Assembly: GCA_019419995.1 (NCBI GenBank)
Contig: JAHZHZ010000003.1
Coordinates: forward strand, 124,001-188,000
Source: Clostridiales bacterium
GTDB taxonomy: Bacteria > Bacillota > Clostridia > Christensenellales > Aristaeellaceae
Direction: 5' to 3'
Length of the DNA stretch: 64,000 nt
Part shown: piece after piece, positions 27,046 to 37,300 of the stretch
How positions within the stretch are numbered: the stretch's first letter is position 1
How the letters are laid out: each line of letters opens with the position of its first letter
Position numbers and translations under genes: made by a program
Notes under the pieces: generated by a model
Databases searched by the model: none
What the model was told of the DNA's origin: nothing
The model's input: the letters and a program-made list of their open reading frames with translations, nothing else

Positions 27046-27061
27046 AAAAATCGTGGGATAT

Positions 27062-27104
27062 TGCCCTCAAAGGCTGAAAGCCTTTGAGGGCATGTTGTCG
27101 TTTT
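27062..27104 (+). terminator. Terminator of the ABC importer-siroheme operon
   Basis: A perfect 14-bp stem (27062-27075 with 27079-27092) with a 3-nt loop is followed by a T-rich tail. Confidence 0.78.
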
Positions 27105-27142
27105 CTGGAAAATCAATTGTAGGATTGTATGCACCCATTGTT

Positions 27143-27187
27143 CCCTTGAGGAATACCCTTACATGGGGATTATTCCCCGAAGGGAGG
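27143..27187 (+). promoter_or_regulatory. Hairpin covering the ribosome-binding site of the VWA gene
   Basis: CCCTT (27143-27147) pairs with AAGGG (27180-27184), and GGAATA (27150-27155) with TATTCC (27171-27176), with a CCC/GGG tip. The right arm includes the first half of the GGGAGG ribosome site (27182-27187) of the gene at 27195, so folding would limit initiation. No promoter was recognised in this gap. Confidence 0.5.
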
Positions 27188-27194
27188 CAACCAC

Positions 27195-28580
27195 ATGGGA
27201 GTAACCAATTCCAACAAGCTTATCAATCTGGACAGCATTGAATGCGACGGTTCCCTGAAGGTAACCTTGGCGCTCACGGCTGCACCGGATATTGTTTCCA
27301 ATCCTACGGATATAGTCCTGGCGCTGGACCGCTCCGGAAGTATGGCCGGCAGTCCGCTGACCAACCTGAAGGCAGGGGCAAAAACGTTTATTGATATTTT
27401 ATCGGAGGCCACTGGAGGAGCGCCGAATGGGGAAATCGGGTCAGGAAGCCGCATTGGCATCGTCAGTTTTGCAGATACGGCCATTGCCAACACACAGTTG
27501 ATCACTTCTGTGGACGCGCTGAAAAACGCCGTGGATGCATTGGTGGCAGGCGGCAATACGAATCATGCAGACGCCTTTAAAAAGGCCACTGAACTCTTTG
27601 ACCCGTTATCTGGAAATGCCAAGGTAATCGTCATGTTTACCGACGGAAACACCACGGCCGGCCTGCCGCCCGCCCCCGTTGCGGCTCAGGCCAGGGCCCA
27701 GGGAATTATCATTTATTGCATTGGTCTGATTGGATCGGACGGCATTGATGTCAATGCCCTGAACAACTGGGCCACTGATCCCGACGCCTCGCACGTGGCG
27801 GTTACGCCGGACGCGGCAGATCTTGAGGAGCTTTTTGCTGAACTTGCCGCAAATATTTCCAAGACCGGAGCTACAAACATTCAAATTGACGAAGTAGTCA
27901 ATTCAGATTTTACCATCACCAGCATCGCACCCCCCAATAAGGGAACGGCGCAAAAGCTTTCGCCCAACAAGATCCAGTGGAATATTGATGAACTGGGCGT
28001 GATTTCCAGTGAAAGCGCCGTGCTGGAGTTCTTTATCCGGCATACGGCTCAGACGCCTGGGAAAAAGAAAGTGAATGCGTCTATCCAATATTCGGACAAC
28101 GAGGGCAATGTGGTTGTATTTCCCGAACCGGAAGTGACGGTAGAATGCGACGTGGTGGTCAATCCTGAGCAATGCCCCCGGCCAGTGGACTTTTCCGTGG
28201 AGGGCTGCGAAGATGCAGTCATCGTAGATCTGGGCGAGACGTATCTGGAGTCCCAGGGACGCATCATCCAGATGGATGTGACGCTGAAAAACGTGTGCCC
28301 TGGGAACCGGGTGGCGCTTGCTGCGATTCTTACGGAAGTTGATCAGGATGGCATGGAGTACCAGCGGGGAATGAAAGCCTTTACAATTCCTGCGCACGAT
28401 CAACCGGATTGCCGGGATGTACTGGTAAAGTGCATCCGATTTGTGGTGCCCGAGGATCTGAATGTTTCCGGCGGCACGGAACAATCTTTGTGCAGCCGGC
28501 GAAGCTTTAAGGCGCGCTTCATTGCGCATTATATCGACACAAATTACCGCTGCTGTGAAGCGGTGCTGCAGAGCGATTGA
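27195..28580 (+). CDS. von Willebrand factor A domain protein without a signal peptide
   Basis: A 461-residue protein. The VWA domain (about 38-215) keeps its metal-ion site: DRSGSM (DxSxS), a conserved Thr near GGNTNHADAF, and FTDG. A beta-rich region resembling a DUF11/surface-type repeat follows (about 220-310), then a Cys-containing C-terminal domain (about 320-461, nine or so cysteines). There is no N-terminal signal, no membrane segment and no sorting motif, so despite its look it may act in the cytosol, in the spore or by another export route. Function unknown. GGGAGG is partly inside a hairpin. Confidence 0.85.
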   Translation: MGVTNSNKLINLDSIECDGSLKVTLALTAAPDIVSNPTDIVLALDRSGSMAGSPLTNLKAGAKTFIDILSEATGGAPNGEIGSGSRIGIVSFADTAIANTQLITSVDALKNAVDALVAGGNTNHADAFKKATELFDPLSGNAKVIVMFTDGNTTAGLPPAPVAAQARAQGIIIYCIGLIGSDGIDVNALNNWATDPDASHVAVTPDAADLEELFAELAANISKTGATNIQIDEVVNSDFTITSIAPPNKGTAQKLSPNKIQWNIDELGVISSESAVLEFFIRHTAQTPGKKKVNASIQYSDNEGNVVVFPEPEVTVECDVVVNPEQCPRPVDFSVEGCEDAVIVDLGETYLESQGRIIQMDVTLKNVCPGNRVALAAILTEVDQDGMEYQRGMKAFTIPAHDQPDCRDVLVKCIRFVVPEDLNVSGGTEQSLCSRRSFKARFIAHYIDTNYRCCEAVLQSD

Positions 28581-28663
28581 TTTGAATCCGATGCATCCTG
28601 GTCCGCAGATATAAGCGAACCGATATGGGAAGTTTCTGTAGATGAGCGAGCAATACACGCACA

Positions 28664-28695
28664 AGGAGCGTCCCTCAAATGAGGAGGACGCTCCT
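28664..28695. terminator. Hairpin between convergent VWA and HAD genes
   Basis: A 10-bp perfect stem (28664-28673 with 28686-28695) extended by CTC/GAG inside. No strong T-run on either side, so it is a weaker terminator candidate serving both strands. Confidence 0.5.
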
Positions 28696-28712
28696 GAAAT
28701 ATTTGTATAAAA

Positions 28713-29537
28713 TTAGTCTTTGAGCAGCACTTCACGAATGACTCGGGCGACGCCGTCATGGTCGCAGTCGTCGGTGATCATATCAGCCACGGCCTTGGCC
28801 TCCGGGCAGGCGTTGCCCATGGCGGCGGAAAAACCCGCGGTCTGTAGAATTTCCACATCGTTCATGCTGTCGCCCACGGCAATGGTTTGAGAAATTGGAA
28901 TGCCCAGATGACGGCAAAGCATGTTAAGGCCGCGCCCCTTGTCCGCAAGTTCAGAGACCACTTCCAGCATGTAGCCCATGGAAAGCACCAGTTTCAGGGG
29001 ACGGGAGGAGAGCGCCTGCATTATGCGGGCCCGATCCCGGGCATTTTCAAAGTACAGATTGATCTTTTCGATGCGAAACGGACGCTGTGCATAATTGGTG
29101 AACAGCTTTTCATCAAATATGGAGCTGTTGCGAAATACGTTTTTGTAATTTTCCATTCGGCAGGCATACACAAATTGCGTATCCTTTTGATTGAAATAAG
29201 ATTGGTTCTCATGAAAAACCTGTATGAAAACCCGCTCGCGATCCATCATTTGAAGAATATGCAATACTTCTTCTGTGGGGATGGGATCGACATGAATGGT
29301 CAGATCATATTTACAATCGTAAACGCAGCTGCCGTTTTCGCATACCAGGTAGCGGATTTCCGGAAGCTCTTTCAGAGTCTGACGAATTTCCGACAGGCAA
29401 CGCCCGGTGGAAAGGATTACGTGCTTGCCGGATTGGGTCGCCAACTGCACCGCGGCCCGGTTGCCGGGAGAAAGCTTGATTTCACTGTTGAGCAGAGTAC
29501 CGTCCATATCCAGGGCGATGAGATTGTAAGTTCCCAT
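28713..29537 (-). CDS. Cof-type HAD-IIB phosphatase
   Basis: A 274-residue haloacid-dehalogenase phosphatase. Motif I LDMDGTLL with the nucleophile Asp and acid Asp, motif II in STGR, and motif III/IV GDSMNDVEI are intact; a type IIB cap lies between. Typical substrates are sugar phosphates or flavin/PLP phosphates; not decidable here. ATG 29537 was chosen because GAGG lies six bases upstream on the minus strand; an upstream in-frame Met exists at 29555. Single-gene unit. Confidence 0.9.
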   Translation of the reverse strand: MGTYNLIALDMDGTLLNSEIKLSPGNRAAVQLATQSGKHVILSTGRCLSEIRQTLKELPEIRYLVCENGSCVYDCKYDLTIHVDPIPTEEVLHILQMMDRERVFIQVFHENQSYFNQKDTQFVYACRMENYKNVFRNSSIFDEKLFTNYAQRPFRIEKINLYFENARDRARIMQALSSRPLKLVLSMGYMLEVVSELADKGRGLNMLCRHLGIPISQTIAVGDSMNDVEILQTAGFSAAMGNACPEAKAVADMITDDCDHDGVARVIREVLLKD

Positions 29538-29641
29538 GACGCACCTCTTTTGCATTTTATGTTTGATTGCATTATCTCAAATAAATATTAGTTTCGCCTG
29601 CTTCAACAGGTAAAATCCCGGTTCATATATGATGCGGACCC

Positions 29642-29670
29642 TTGTCAAAATTCCCGTCATTGCTTATAAT
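29642..29670 (+). promoter_or_regulatory. Promoter for malQ-glgP
   Basis: TTGTCA (29642-29647), a 17-bp spacer and TATAAT (29665-29670), about 35 bp before the start codon. Confidence 0.8.
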
Positions 29671-29704
29671 ATTTCTAACAATCCAATGCAACAGGAGGCA
29701 GAAC

Positions 29705-32700
29705 ATGCGAAAGAGCGGCGTTTTGATGCACATTACCTCCCTGCCGTCTCGCGGTGGCATCGGCACGCTGGGCCGGGCCGCCTACAACTTTGTGGATTTT
29801 GTGCAGCGTTCAGGCATGAATATTTGGCAGATGTTGCCTGTGGGACCCACGGGTTATGCCGAGTCCCCTTACCAAAGCGCATCGACCTTTGCGGGAAACC
29901 CGCTGATGATTGATTTTGAACTGATGGTTCAGGACGGACTTTTGCCCCAGGGGTCCTATGAGCCCTTGCCCAACCGGGATCAGGTGGATTTTGAGAGTGT
30001 CAAGGCGCAGAATCGGGAACTTCTGCACAAGGCGTTTGCCTTCAGCGGTGAGCGCTTGGGGGAGGCGCTGAATGCGTTTGAATCTCTGCATCCTTGGGTC
30101 CGGGACTATGCGCTGTTTTCCGCCATTAAGGAATACTTTGACTTCGCTTCGTGGATGGACTGGCCGGATCAGGACATTCGCCTGCGCAAGCCCGAGGCGC
30201 TGGAGAAATATGCGCTGCTGTTGAAAAATGAAATTTCCTACTATATCTTTGGTCAATATGTGTTCTTCAGCCAATGGAATCGCCTTCATGACTATGCCCG
30301 GGAGCGGAATGTGGAACTGATGGGGGACATGCCCATATACGTGGCGGAAGATTCATGTGATGTGTGGCTCAATCCGGAGTTGTTTGAACTGGACGAGGAT
30401 GTCAGGCCCATACGCATTGCGGGTGTGCCGCCGGACTATTTTCAGAAGGATGGGCAGCGCTGGGGGAACCCCCTTTACAATTGGAAAAAACATGAGGAGA
30501 CAGGCTATCGGTGGTGGATTTCCCGCCTGCGGGCGCTGGGCGAGATGTTTGATATCCTGCGCATAGACCACTTCATCGGTTTTGCCAATTACTATGCCAT
30601 CGATGCGTCCGAGCCCACGGCGCGCAACGGGAAGTATGAATTGGGTCCCAATACCCGCCTGTTCCGTCGGGTTAAGAGAGAGCTGCCCAATCTGAACATC
30701 GTGGCGGAAGATTTGGGCGTGGTGAGCAAGCGGGTGCGGAAATTGCTGGCCTACTGCGGCTATCCGGGCATGAAGGTGCTGCAGTTTGCCTTTGGTTCCG
30801 ATGATGAAAACCCGGATCTGCCGGAAAATTATGTTCCCAATTGCATCGTCTATACGGGCACTCATGACAACGATACCACTCTGGGTTGGTGGTTGAATGC
30901 AGGGGAGTCGGTGCGCGCCTTTGCCCGGAAGAAGTTGGGCATGGCGGACTATGATGAGGATATCGTATCCGCGATGTTGCGCGCCGCTTGGAACAGCGTG
31001 GCGGAAACGGCCATTGCGCCCATGCAGGACTTTTTGAATCTGGGCAATGAAGCGCGCATGAATTTCCCGGGAACGGTGGGTGGAAACTGGCTGTGGCGGA
31101 TGCAGCCCCAGGACCTGAGCGCCGTTTCCAGGCGTATCCGCATACTCAACCGCCACGGGAATCGGGGCGGCAGAAGCGCGATGGACGTGGAAGAACTCAT
31201 CGCAAACGCAGAAGCCTTCGTGGCCTGCAAGTATCATTGTACTTTGCAGGGCGCCACCGCTGTGCAGCTCCATGAGGGCATATCCGACGCGGTCATGATG
31301 GCCATAGCGCCCATGTGGGCGGATGACCATGCCGCCCGCCTGGAAAAGCGCCATGCGCTCTATCTGTCGGCGGAGTATCTGGTGGGGCGGCTGATCTATA
31401 ACAATCTCTTTTCCCTGGGCATTCTGGAGCCCATGAAGGCGCGGCTGATGGAAAAGGGCGTGGATCTGGCGGATCTTGAGGATATCGAGGACGCCGCGCT
31501 GGGCAACGGCGGCTTGGGCCGCCTGGCCGCCTGCTTTCTGGACAGCGCCGCCACGCACAACATTCCTCTGGACGGTTACGGACTGCGCTATCGCTATGGC
31601 CTGTTCAAGCAGCGCTTTGAGGACGGCAGTCAGGTGGAATTGCCTGACGACTGGACGCGCTATGGAGATCCATGGAGTATTCGCCGGGATGAACTGGCTG
31701 TGCAGGTGGAAATGAAGGGCCTCAGCGTGCGCGCCGTGCCCTATGATATGCCGGTGATCGGCTATGGCGGGAAGAATTTCGGCACCCTGCGGCTGTGGCA
31801 GTGCGAGAGCGAACATGAATTTGATTTTGAACTGTTCAATGCGCAGGACTACGATGCGGCCGTGCGGAACAAGAATGCCGCGGAAGATATCACCAAACTG
31901 CTGTATCCCAACGATACGCTCAAGGCCGGCAAGCTCATGCGCCTGCGCCAGCAGTACGTGCTGTGCAGTGCATCTCTGCAGGACATGCTGCGCAGTTACA
32001 GGGCTGAATTTGGCAGCGACTACAGCCACTTTGCTGACCGGCATGCCATTCAGCTCAACGATACCCATCCCACCATGGCCATTCCAGAGCTGATCCGCTT
32101 GCTCGGCGCCGACGGCGTAGATTTTGAGACCGCCTTTGGCATTGCCCAGCAAACTTTCCGCTACACCAATCATACAGTGATGCGGGAGGCCCTGGAGTGC
32201 TGGGATGTGGCACTGATGAACGCGCTCTGCCCCGAATTGATGAAAGTCATTCGCCGGATTGATCAGCGGCTGCGCCGGGAACTTAAGCGCCTGAAGGCCC
32301 CGGATACGCAGGACATGCCCATCGTTCGGGACGGAAGAGTACACATGGCGAATCTGGCCGTGTACGGCTCCAGCTATATCAACGGCGTGGCGGCCATCCA
32401 TTCCAGAATCCTGCGCGACGACGTGTTCCGGGAGTGGTATGCCCTGTGGCCGGAACGCTTCCAGAACAAGACCAACGGCATTACGCAGCGCCGCTGGCTG
32501 GGCCTGTGCAATCCCGAGCTGTGCGCGCTGTTGAATCAGACCATCGGCGAGGGCTATCTGACCGATTTGTATCGGCTGGAAAACCTGAAGGAGAGGATTG
32601 ACGAAACTCTGGCAAGGCAGTTCATTGCCGTCAAGCAGGAGAAGAAGCGCCAGCTCTGCGCCCTGATCCGGGAACGGGAAGGCGTGGAGATTCCAGAGCA

Positions 32701-33535
32701 CTTCGTCTTTTCCGTGCAGGTGAAGCGTCTGCACGAATATAAGCGTCAGCTGCTCAATGCCCTGTCCATTTGGGACATCTATCAATCGCTGAAGGATGGT
32801 AGCCTGACCGATTTCCCCGCCACGGCTTTCATCTTTGGCGCCAAGAGTGCGCCGGGGTACGCCCGCGCCAAGGCGGTCATCCGCTTTGTCAACCGCATCG
32901 CGGAGATCATCAATGCAGACCCGGTGGTGCATGACCGGCTTCGGGTGGTCTTCTGTCAGAATTATAATTGCTCTTATGCGGAACATATCATTCCTGCGGC
33001 GGACATTTCGGAACAGATTTCTCCGGCAGGTACGGAGGCCAGCGGCACCGGCAACATGAAATTAATGCTCAATGGCGCGGTGACGCTGGGCACGAGGGAT
33101 GGAGCGAACATTGAAATCTTTGAACAGGCAGGGGAGGAGAATAATTTCCCCTTTGGACTGGGTGTGGAGGAGATCAATGCCATCCGGGACAGCTACGATC
33201 CTGTACTTCTCTATGAAGCCGATGCGCACCTGCGCAGGGCGGTGGACGCGTTGGCGGATGCCTCTATTACCCGCGAGGAGGGCGATCCTCATCGGGAGGG
33301 CGATATCCTGGAGCTGCGCACGGCCCTTCTGGAGGGAGCCAGCTGGCATAAGCCCGATCACTACTTCCTGCTGAAAGATTTTGAAAGCTATCAGCAGGCG
33401 CGGCTCCAGGCCATTCGCGCCACCCGGAATTCCGTGGAGTTTGCGAAGATGTGTCTGATGAATATTGCCGGGGCAGGGAAATTTTCCTCAGACCGCACCA
33501 TTGCAGATTACGCCCGGGAAATCTGGTTCATTTGA
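29705..33535 (+). CDS. malQ-glgP: 4-alpha-glucanotransferase-glycogen phosphorylase fusion (MalQ-GlgP)
   Basis: A 1276-residue two-enzyme protein for glycogen or maltodextrin breakdown. Residues 1 to about 487 are a full MalQ (GH77): start SGVLMHITSLPSRGGIG, nucleophile region ILRIDHFIGF (Asp about 289), acid/base VAEDLGVV (Glu about 335) and THDNDTTLGW. From about 490 it is a glycogen phosphorylase (GT35): EDAALGNGGLGRLAACFLDS, FQNKTNGITQRRWL, and the PLP lysine (about 1119) in ASGTGNMKLMLNGA. AGGAGG (29693-29698) sits six bases before ATG 29705; an upstream TTG at 29642 is part of the promoter. The phosphorylase lacks some of the usual N-terminal residues. The two activities are complementary: one debranches or disproportionates short glucans, the other makes glucose-1-phosphate. 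Confidence 0.95.
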   Translation: MRKSGVLMHITSLPSRGGIGTLGRAAYNFVDFVQRSGMNIWQMLPVGPTGYAESPYQSASTFAGNPLMIDFELMVQDGLLPQGSYEPLPNRDQVDFESVKAQNRELLHKAFAFSGERLGEALNAFESLHPWVRDYALFSAIKEYFDFASWMDWPDQDIRLRKPEALEKYALLLKNEISYYIFGQYVFFSQWNRLHDYARERNVELMGDMPIYVAEDSCDVWLNPELFELDEDVRPIRIAGVPPDYFQKDGQRWGNPLYNWKKHEETGYRWWISRLRALGEMFDILRIDHFIGFANYYAIDASEPTARNGKYELGPNTRLFRRVKRELPNLNIVAEDLGVVSKRVRKLLAYCGYPGMKVLQFAFGSDDENPDLPENYVPNCIVYTGTHDNDTTLGWWLNAGESVRAFARKKLGMADYDEDIVSAMLRAAWNSVAETAIAPMQDFLNLGNEARMNFPGTVGGNWLWRMQPQDLSAVSRRIRILNRHGNRGGRSAMDVEELIANAEAFVACKYHCTLQGATAVQLHEGISDAVMMAIAPMWADDHAARLEKRHALYLSAEYLVGRLIYNNLFSLGILEPMKARLMEKGVDLADLEDIEDAALGNGGLGRLAACFLDSAATHNIPLDGYGLRYRYGLFKQRFEDGSQVELPDDWTRYGDPWSIRRDELAVQVEMKGLSVRAVPYDMPVIGYGGKNFGTLRLWQCESEHEFDFELFNAQDYDAAVRNKNAAEDITKLLYPNDTLKAGKLMRLRQQYVLCSASLQDMLRSYRAEFGSDYSHFADRHAIQLNDTHPTMAIPELIRLLGADGVDFETAFGIAQQTFRYTNHTVMREALECWDVALMNALCPELMKVIRRIDQRLRRELKRLKAPDTQDMPIVRDGRVHMANLAVYGSSYINGVAAIHSRILRDDVFREWYALWPERFQNKTNGITQRRWLGLCNPELCALLNQTIGEGYLTDLYRLENLKERIDETLARQFIAVKQEKKRQLCALIREREGVEIPEHFVFSVQVKRLHEYKRQLLNALSIWDIYQSLKDGSLTDFPATAFIFGAKSAPGYARAKAVIRFVNRIAEIINADPVVHDRLRVVFCQNYNCSYAEHIIPAADISEQISPAGTEASGTGNMKLMLNGAVTLGTRDGANIEIFEQAGEENNFPFGLGVEEINAIRDSYDPVLLYEADAHLRRAVDALADASITREEGDPHREGDILELRTALLEGASWHKPDHYFLLKDFESYQQARLQAIRATRNSVEFAKMCLMNIAGAGKFSSDRTIADYAREIWFI

Positions 33536-33555
33536 TCTGATAGCCAAAACATTTG

Positions 33556-33591
33556 CGCCGTCTCTGAGAAGAGGCGGCGTTGCTTCATCTT
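33556..33591 (+). terminator. Terminator after malQ-glgP
   Basis: A 10-bp stem with one G-U pair (33556-33565 with 33570-33579), GAGA loop, then a T/C-rich tail. Confidence 0.55.
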
Positions 33592-33647
33592 CAGTTGATT
33601 TGGGGTTGATAGAATAAATACAGATACATGAAAATGGGGGGAGATAA

Positions 33648-34349
33648 ATGGCCTTTGTAGAATTTAAAAATGTGGCCAAGCGGTATCAAATGGGCGAAGT
33701 GAGCATTGAAGCCCTCCATGATGTAAGCTTTACCGTAGAAAAAGGAGAAATTTGCGTCATTGTCGGCCAGTCCGGCGCAGGTAAAACGACTTTATTGAAC
33801 ATCTTGGGCGGGATGGATAGCCTGACCAGCGGCAGCGTCTGGCTCAATGGTAAAAAAATATCCAATTATTCGCCTCGAAAATTAACCCTTTATCGGCGCC
33901 GGGATATTGGCTTTGTGTTTCAGTTTTACAATCTGGTGCCCAGCCTGACGGCTTTGGAAAATGTGGAATTGGCTGCGCAGATCTGCGCCAATCCTCGCCC
34001 GGCGCGGGAGATGCTCAAGGCGGTGGGCCTTGAGGCGCGCATGGATAATTTCCCCGCTCAGCTTTCCGGCGGCGAACAGCAGCGGGTGGCCATCGCCCGG
34101 GCGCTGGCCAAGAATCCAAAGCTGCTGTTGTGCGATGAGCCCACAGGCGCATTGGACTATAAGACCGGCAAATCCATTCTCAAACTATTGCAGGACACCG
34201 CCCGCAGCAGCGGCATGACCGTCATCATCATCACCCATAATTCCGCCCTCACGGCCATGGCGGATCGGGTGATTGAAATCAAGAGCGGCACCGTTCTCTC
34301 CGAGCGCCTGAATGACCGGGCCATACCCGTTGAGGAGCTTGAATGGTAA
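33648..34349 (+). CDS. MacB/LolD-type ABC ATPase
   Basis: A 233-residue ATPase of the MacB/LolD/FtsE-like group. Walker A GQSGAGKTTLLNILGG, Q-loop VFQFYNLVPSLTALENVEL, signature LSGGEQQRVAIARAL, Walker B LLLCDEPTGALD and the His switch ITHN are complete. GGGGGAG lies five bases before the ATG. It overlaps the permease gene by 7 bp, so the two form one type VII (mechanotransmission) ABC system, which moves substrates or force across the membrane rather than importing. Confidence 0.94.
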   Translation: MAFVEFKNVAKRYQMGEVSIEALHDVSFTVEKGEICVIVGQSGAGKTTLLNILGGMDSLTSGSVWLNGKKISNYSPRKLTLYRRRDIGFVFQFYNLVPSLTALENVELAAQICANPRPAREMLKAVGLEARMDNFPAQLSGGEQQRVAIARALAKNPKLLLCDEPTGALDYKTGKSILKLLQDTARSSGMTVIIITHNSALTAMADRVIEIKSGTVLSERLNDRAIPVEELEW

Positions 34350-37300
34350 TGAAACCTCTGAAGAAATCTGCTTTGCGTGCCATACGCAAGAATTTGGGCC
34401 GCTATTTGGCCATACTGGCCATTATTGCGCTGGGCGTGGGTATTTTTTGCGGCCTGCGCATTTGCCGCACGGCCATGGTGCGCTCGGGCGACGCGTATGT
34501 TCAAAAATACAATTTGTTTGATTATCGGTTGATTTCCACCCTGGGCTTTACCTCCGAAGATGAACAATATTTTGCCAGTCTCGATGGAGTGAACTATGCT
34601 GAGGGCGCAGTTTGGATAGATTTTCTGTATGAGGATGCCAGTGGAAACAGCCATGCTCTGCGCGCCCATTCCATGACGGATCACATCAATGGTCTGGATC
34701 TCTTATGTGGGCGCATGCCCGAAGCGCCCAATGAGATGGTGGTTGATGCCCGCTGTTTTTCGGAGTCGGATATCGGCAGGCAGATTCGCCTCTCCTGCGA
34801 CAACGATTCCGATACCCTGGAACAGTTCCGCAGCGACAGCTATACCATAGTGGGGCTGGTCAATTCCGTATACTACATGAACTATGAACGGGGAGCCACC
34901 AGCATCGGTTCCGGCAGCCTGGAAGGATTCGTTTACCTGCCCTATGAGGGCTTGGACGTGGATTATTTCAGCGAGATATTCGTGGACATCGACGCGCCAG
35001 GAGAAATCTATTCCGATGCGTATAACGAGGCCCTCGCTGCCTTTGAGGACAGGTTGGAGTCGGAGACGGAAAGCCGCGCCGACTTGCGCTATCAGAGTCT
35101 GGTGGATGACGCCTGGCAGGAAGTTTCCGAGGCGCAGGCAGAATTGGATGCGGAATATGCCGACTATCAGAGCGAAAAGCAGGATGCGCAGGAGGAATTG
35201 CTGGATGCTCACGCGCAGCTGGAGGATGCGCGCCAACAGATTGCCGAGGGCGAGACAGAACTGAGCGAAAATGCGGACAAGCTCGATTCTGCCCGCTCAG
35301 AATACTATTCGGGGAAGCGCGAATACAACCAATCCAAAGAAAAGTTTGAAACGGAGCGGGATAATGCGCGCAATCAACTGGAGATGGCTCAGGCGGAAAT
35401 AGACCAGAACCGATCCAAGGCGCAGGAGGGCATACGCCAGATTGAGGAGAGCGGCGTGCTGGAAAACCGCCAGAGCCTTCTGGATGGTATCCAGCAGTTG
35501 GACGCGGGCCTTGCGGAAATTGAGACCCAGCGTGAGAACCTGCTGGGCGACGCCCGGGTGCAGCTGGAAGCGATGAAGAAGCAAATGGGCGAATTGGATG
35601 GGCAAATCGCCGCTGCTGAAGCCGGCCGGGACGAGGCAATTGCGGAAATTCAGGAACAGATTGACGCTCTCAACGGGCAGATGGAGGACTGGGAGGAGGA
35701 GCTTGCCGCTCTGCAAGCGAGCATTGCGGAACCGGCGCAGAACCTTCGCGCGCAAATTTCCCAGGCGCAGAAGAAGATCGATGAACGAAAAGCCGATATT
35801 TCCCAGATCCAGAGCGAATACGGGAATCAAATTTCCGATTTGAATGGTCGAAAAGAAGCGCTGGATGCGGAAATTGCAGCCGCCGGAGCGGAGAGGGACG
35901 CGGCGATAGCTGAGCCTCAGAGTCAGATTGAATCCCTGAAAGGGCAGATCTCAGCCTGGGAAGAGGAACTTGCGGCGCTGGAGGCTGAGGGCGACGCCCA
36001 GCAGATTGAACGCCTGCGGGCGCAGATTTCCCAGGCGAAGGACCAGATTTCCAGCTTGGAAGGGGCCATTGCTGCGGCACAGAGGGAATGCGAAGATCAG
36101 GTATCTGCGCTAAACGGGCAAAAGGGAGATTTGGATGGCCAGATCGCCGCTGCGGAAGAGAAGCGCGACAATGTTGTGGCGGAAAATCAGCGGCAGATTG
36201 AATCGTTAAAGAACCAGATTTCGGGCTGGGAACAGGAACTTGCCGGTCTGGATGAGGGCAATGCCGAGCAGGCAGGGCAAATTCAGGGCCTCAAGGATAA
36301 GATTTCAGAAGCCAAGGGCCAGATTTCCAGTTTGGAAAGCGCCATAGCTGCGGCGCAGAGCGAATGTCAGGACAAGCTGTCCGCACTGAACGGGCAAAAG
36401 GAAGATCTGGACGCCCAGATTGCCGCTGCGGAAAAGCGGCGCGACGATGCCGTGGCGGAGAAGAAGACGCAGATTGGCGCGCTGACGGACCAGATTTCAG
36501 CTTGGGAGCAGGAACTGGCCGGCCTGGAAGATGGCGGCGGCAATTCATCACAGATTCAGAAACTGCGGGAACAGATTGCCCAGGCACAGGCGCAAATTGC
36601 AGAACTGGAGGAGGAAATTTCCAGGGTACAGGGGGAGTATGAGAATAAGATCGCTCCCCTGAACCAGCAGAAGGGCGAACTGGATGCGCAGATCGCGGCT
36701 GCCGAAGCGGCTCGAGACGAGGCGCTGTCGGCTCCACAGGGAGAAATTCAAGAGCTGGAAGGACAAATTTCCGGATGGAACGCGGAGCTGACTGCGCTGG
36801 AGGAGAGCATTGCTGAACAGGCCGAAGCGCTGCGGGAGCAGATTGCCGTATCCCAGGCGCAGATCGACGGCCTGAAGGCGCAAATGTCTGAGACTGAGGG
36901 CCAATGGGAAGCTTCGCTCTCTGCGCTCAGCGGCCAGAAGCTTCAGTTGCAGGCCGGTATAGACGCGGCCGAGGCGCAGATTGCGGCGGGGGACGCGGAA
37001 TTTGACGCGCAGAAAACCGTCCTGGAGGAGCAGCGCGCCGAATTGCAGGCGGCGCTTGACCAGATCGAGGCCAGCGGGGTCATGGAACAGTATGCGCAGG
37101 CCCAGGAGGCATTGAATCAGCTGGACGCGGCGCAACAGGCGTTGGACGGCCAGTTGGCTGAGGCGCAAGCGAAATTTGAAGGTTATGAGGCCCAGCTGGA
37201 TGATGCGAAGAGCCAGCTGAATTGGGCGTGGAGTCAGATCGAGAGCGGCGAGAGCCAGCTGGCGGACGGATATGATGAATTGGAGGATGCCCGTCAGGAA

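Noticed and set aside
30353..32986. 877-codon open frame on the minus strand
   Set aside because: Antisense to the clearly coding malQ-glgP fusion; no family motifs or ribosome site.
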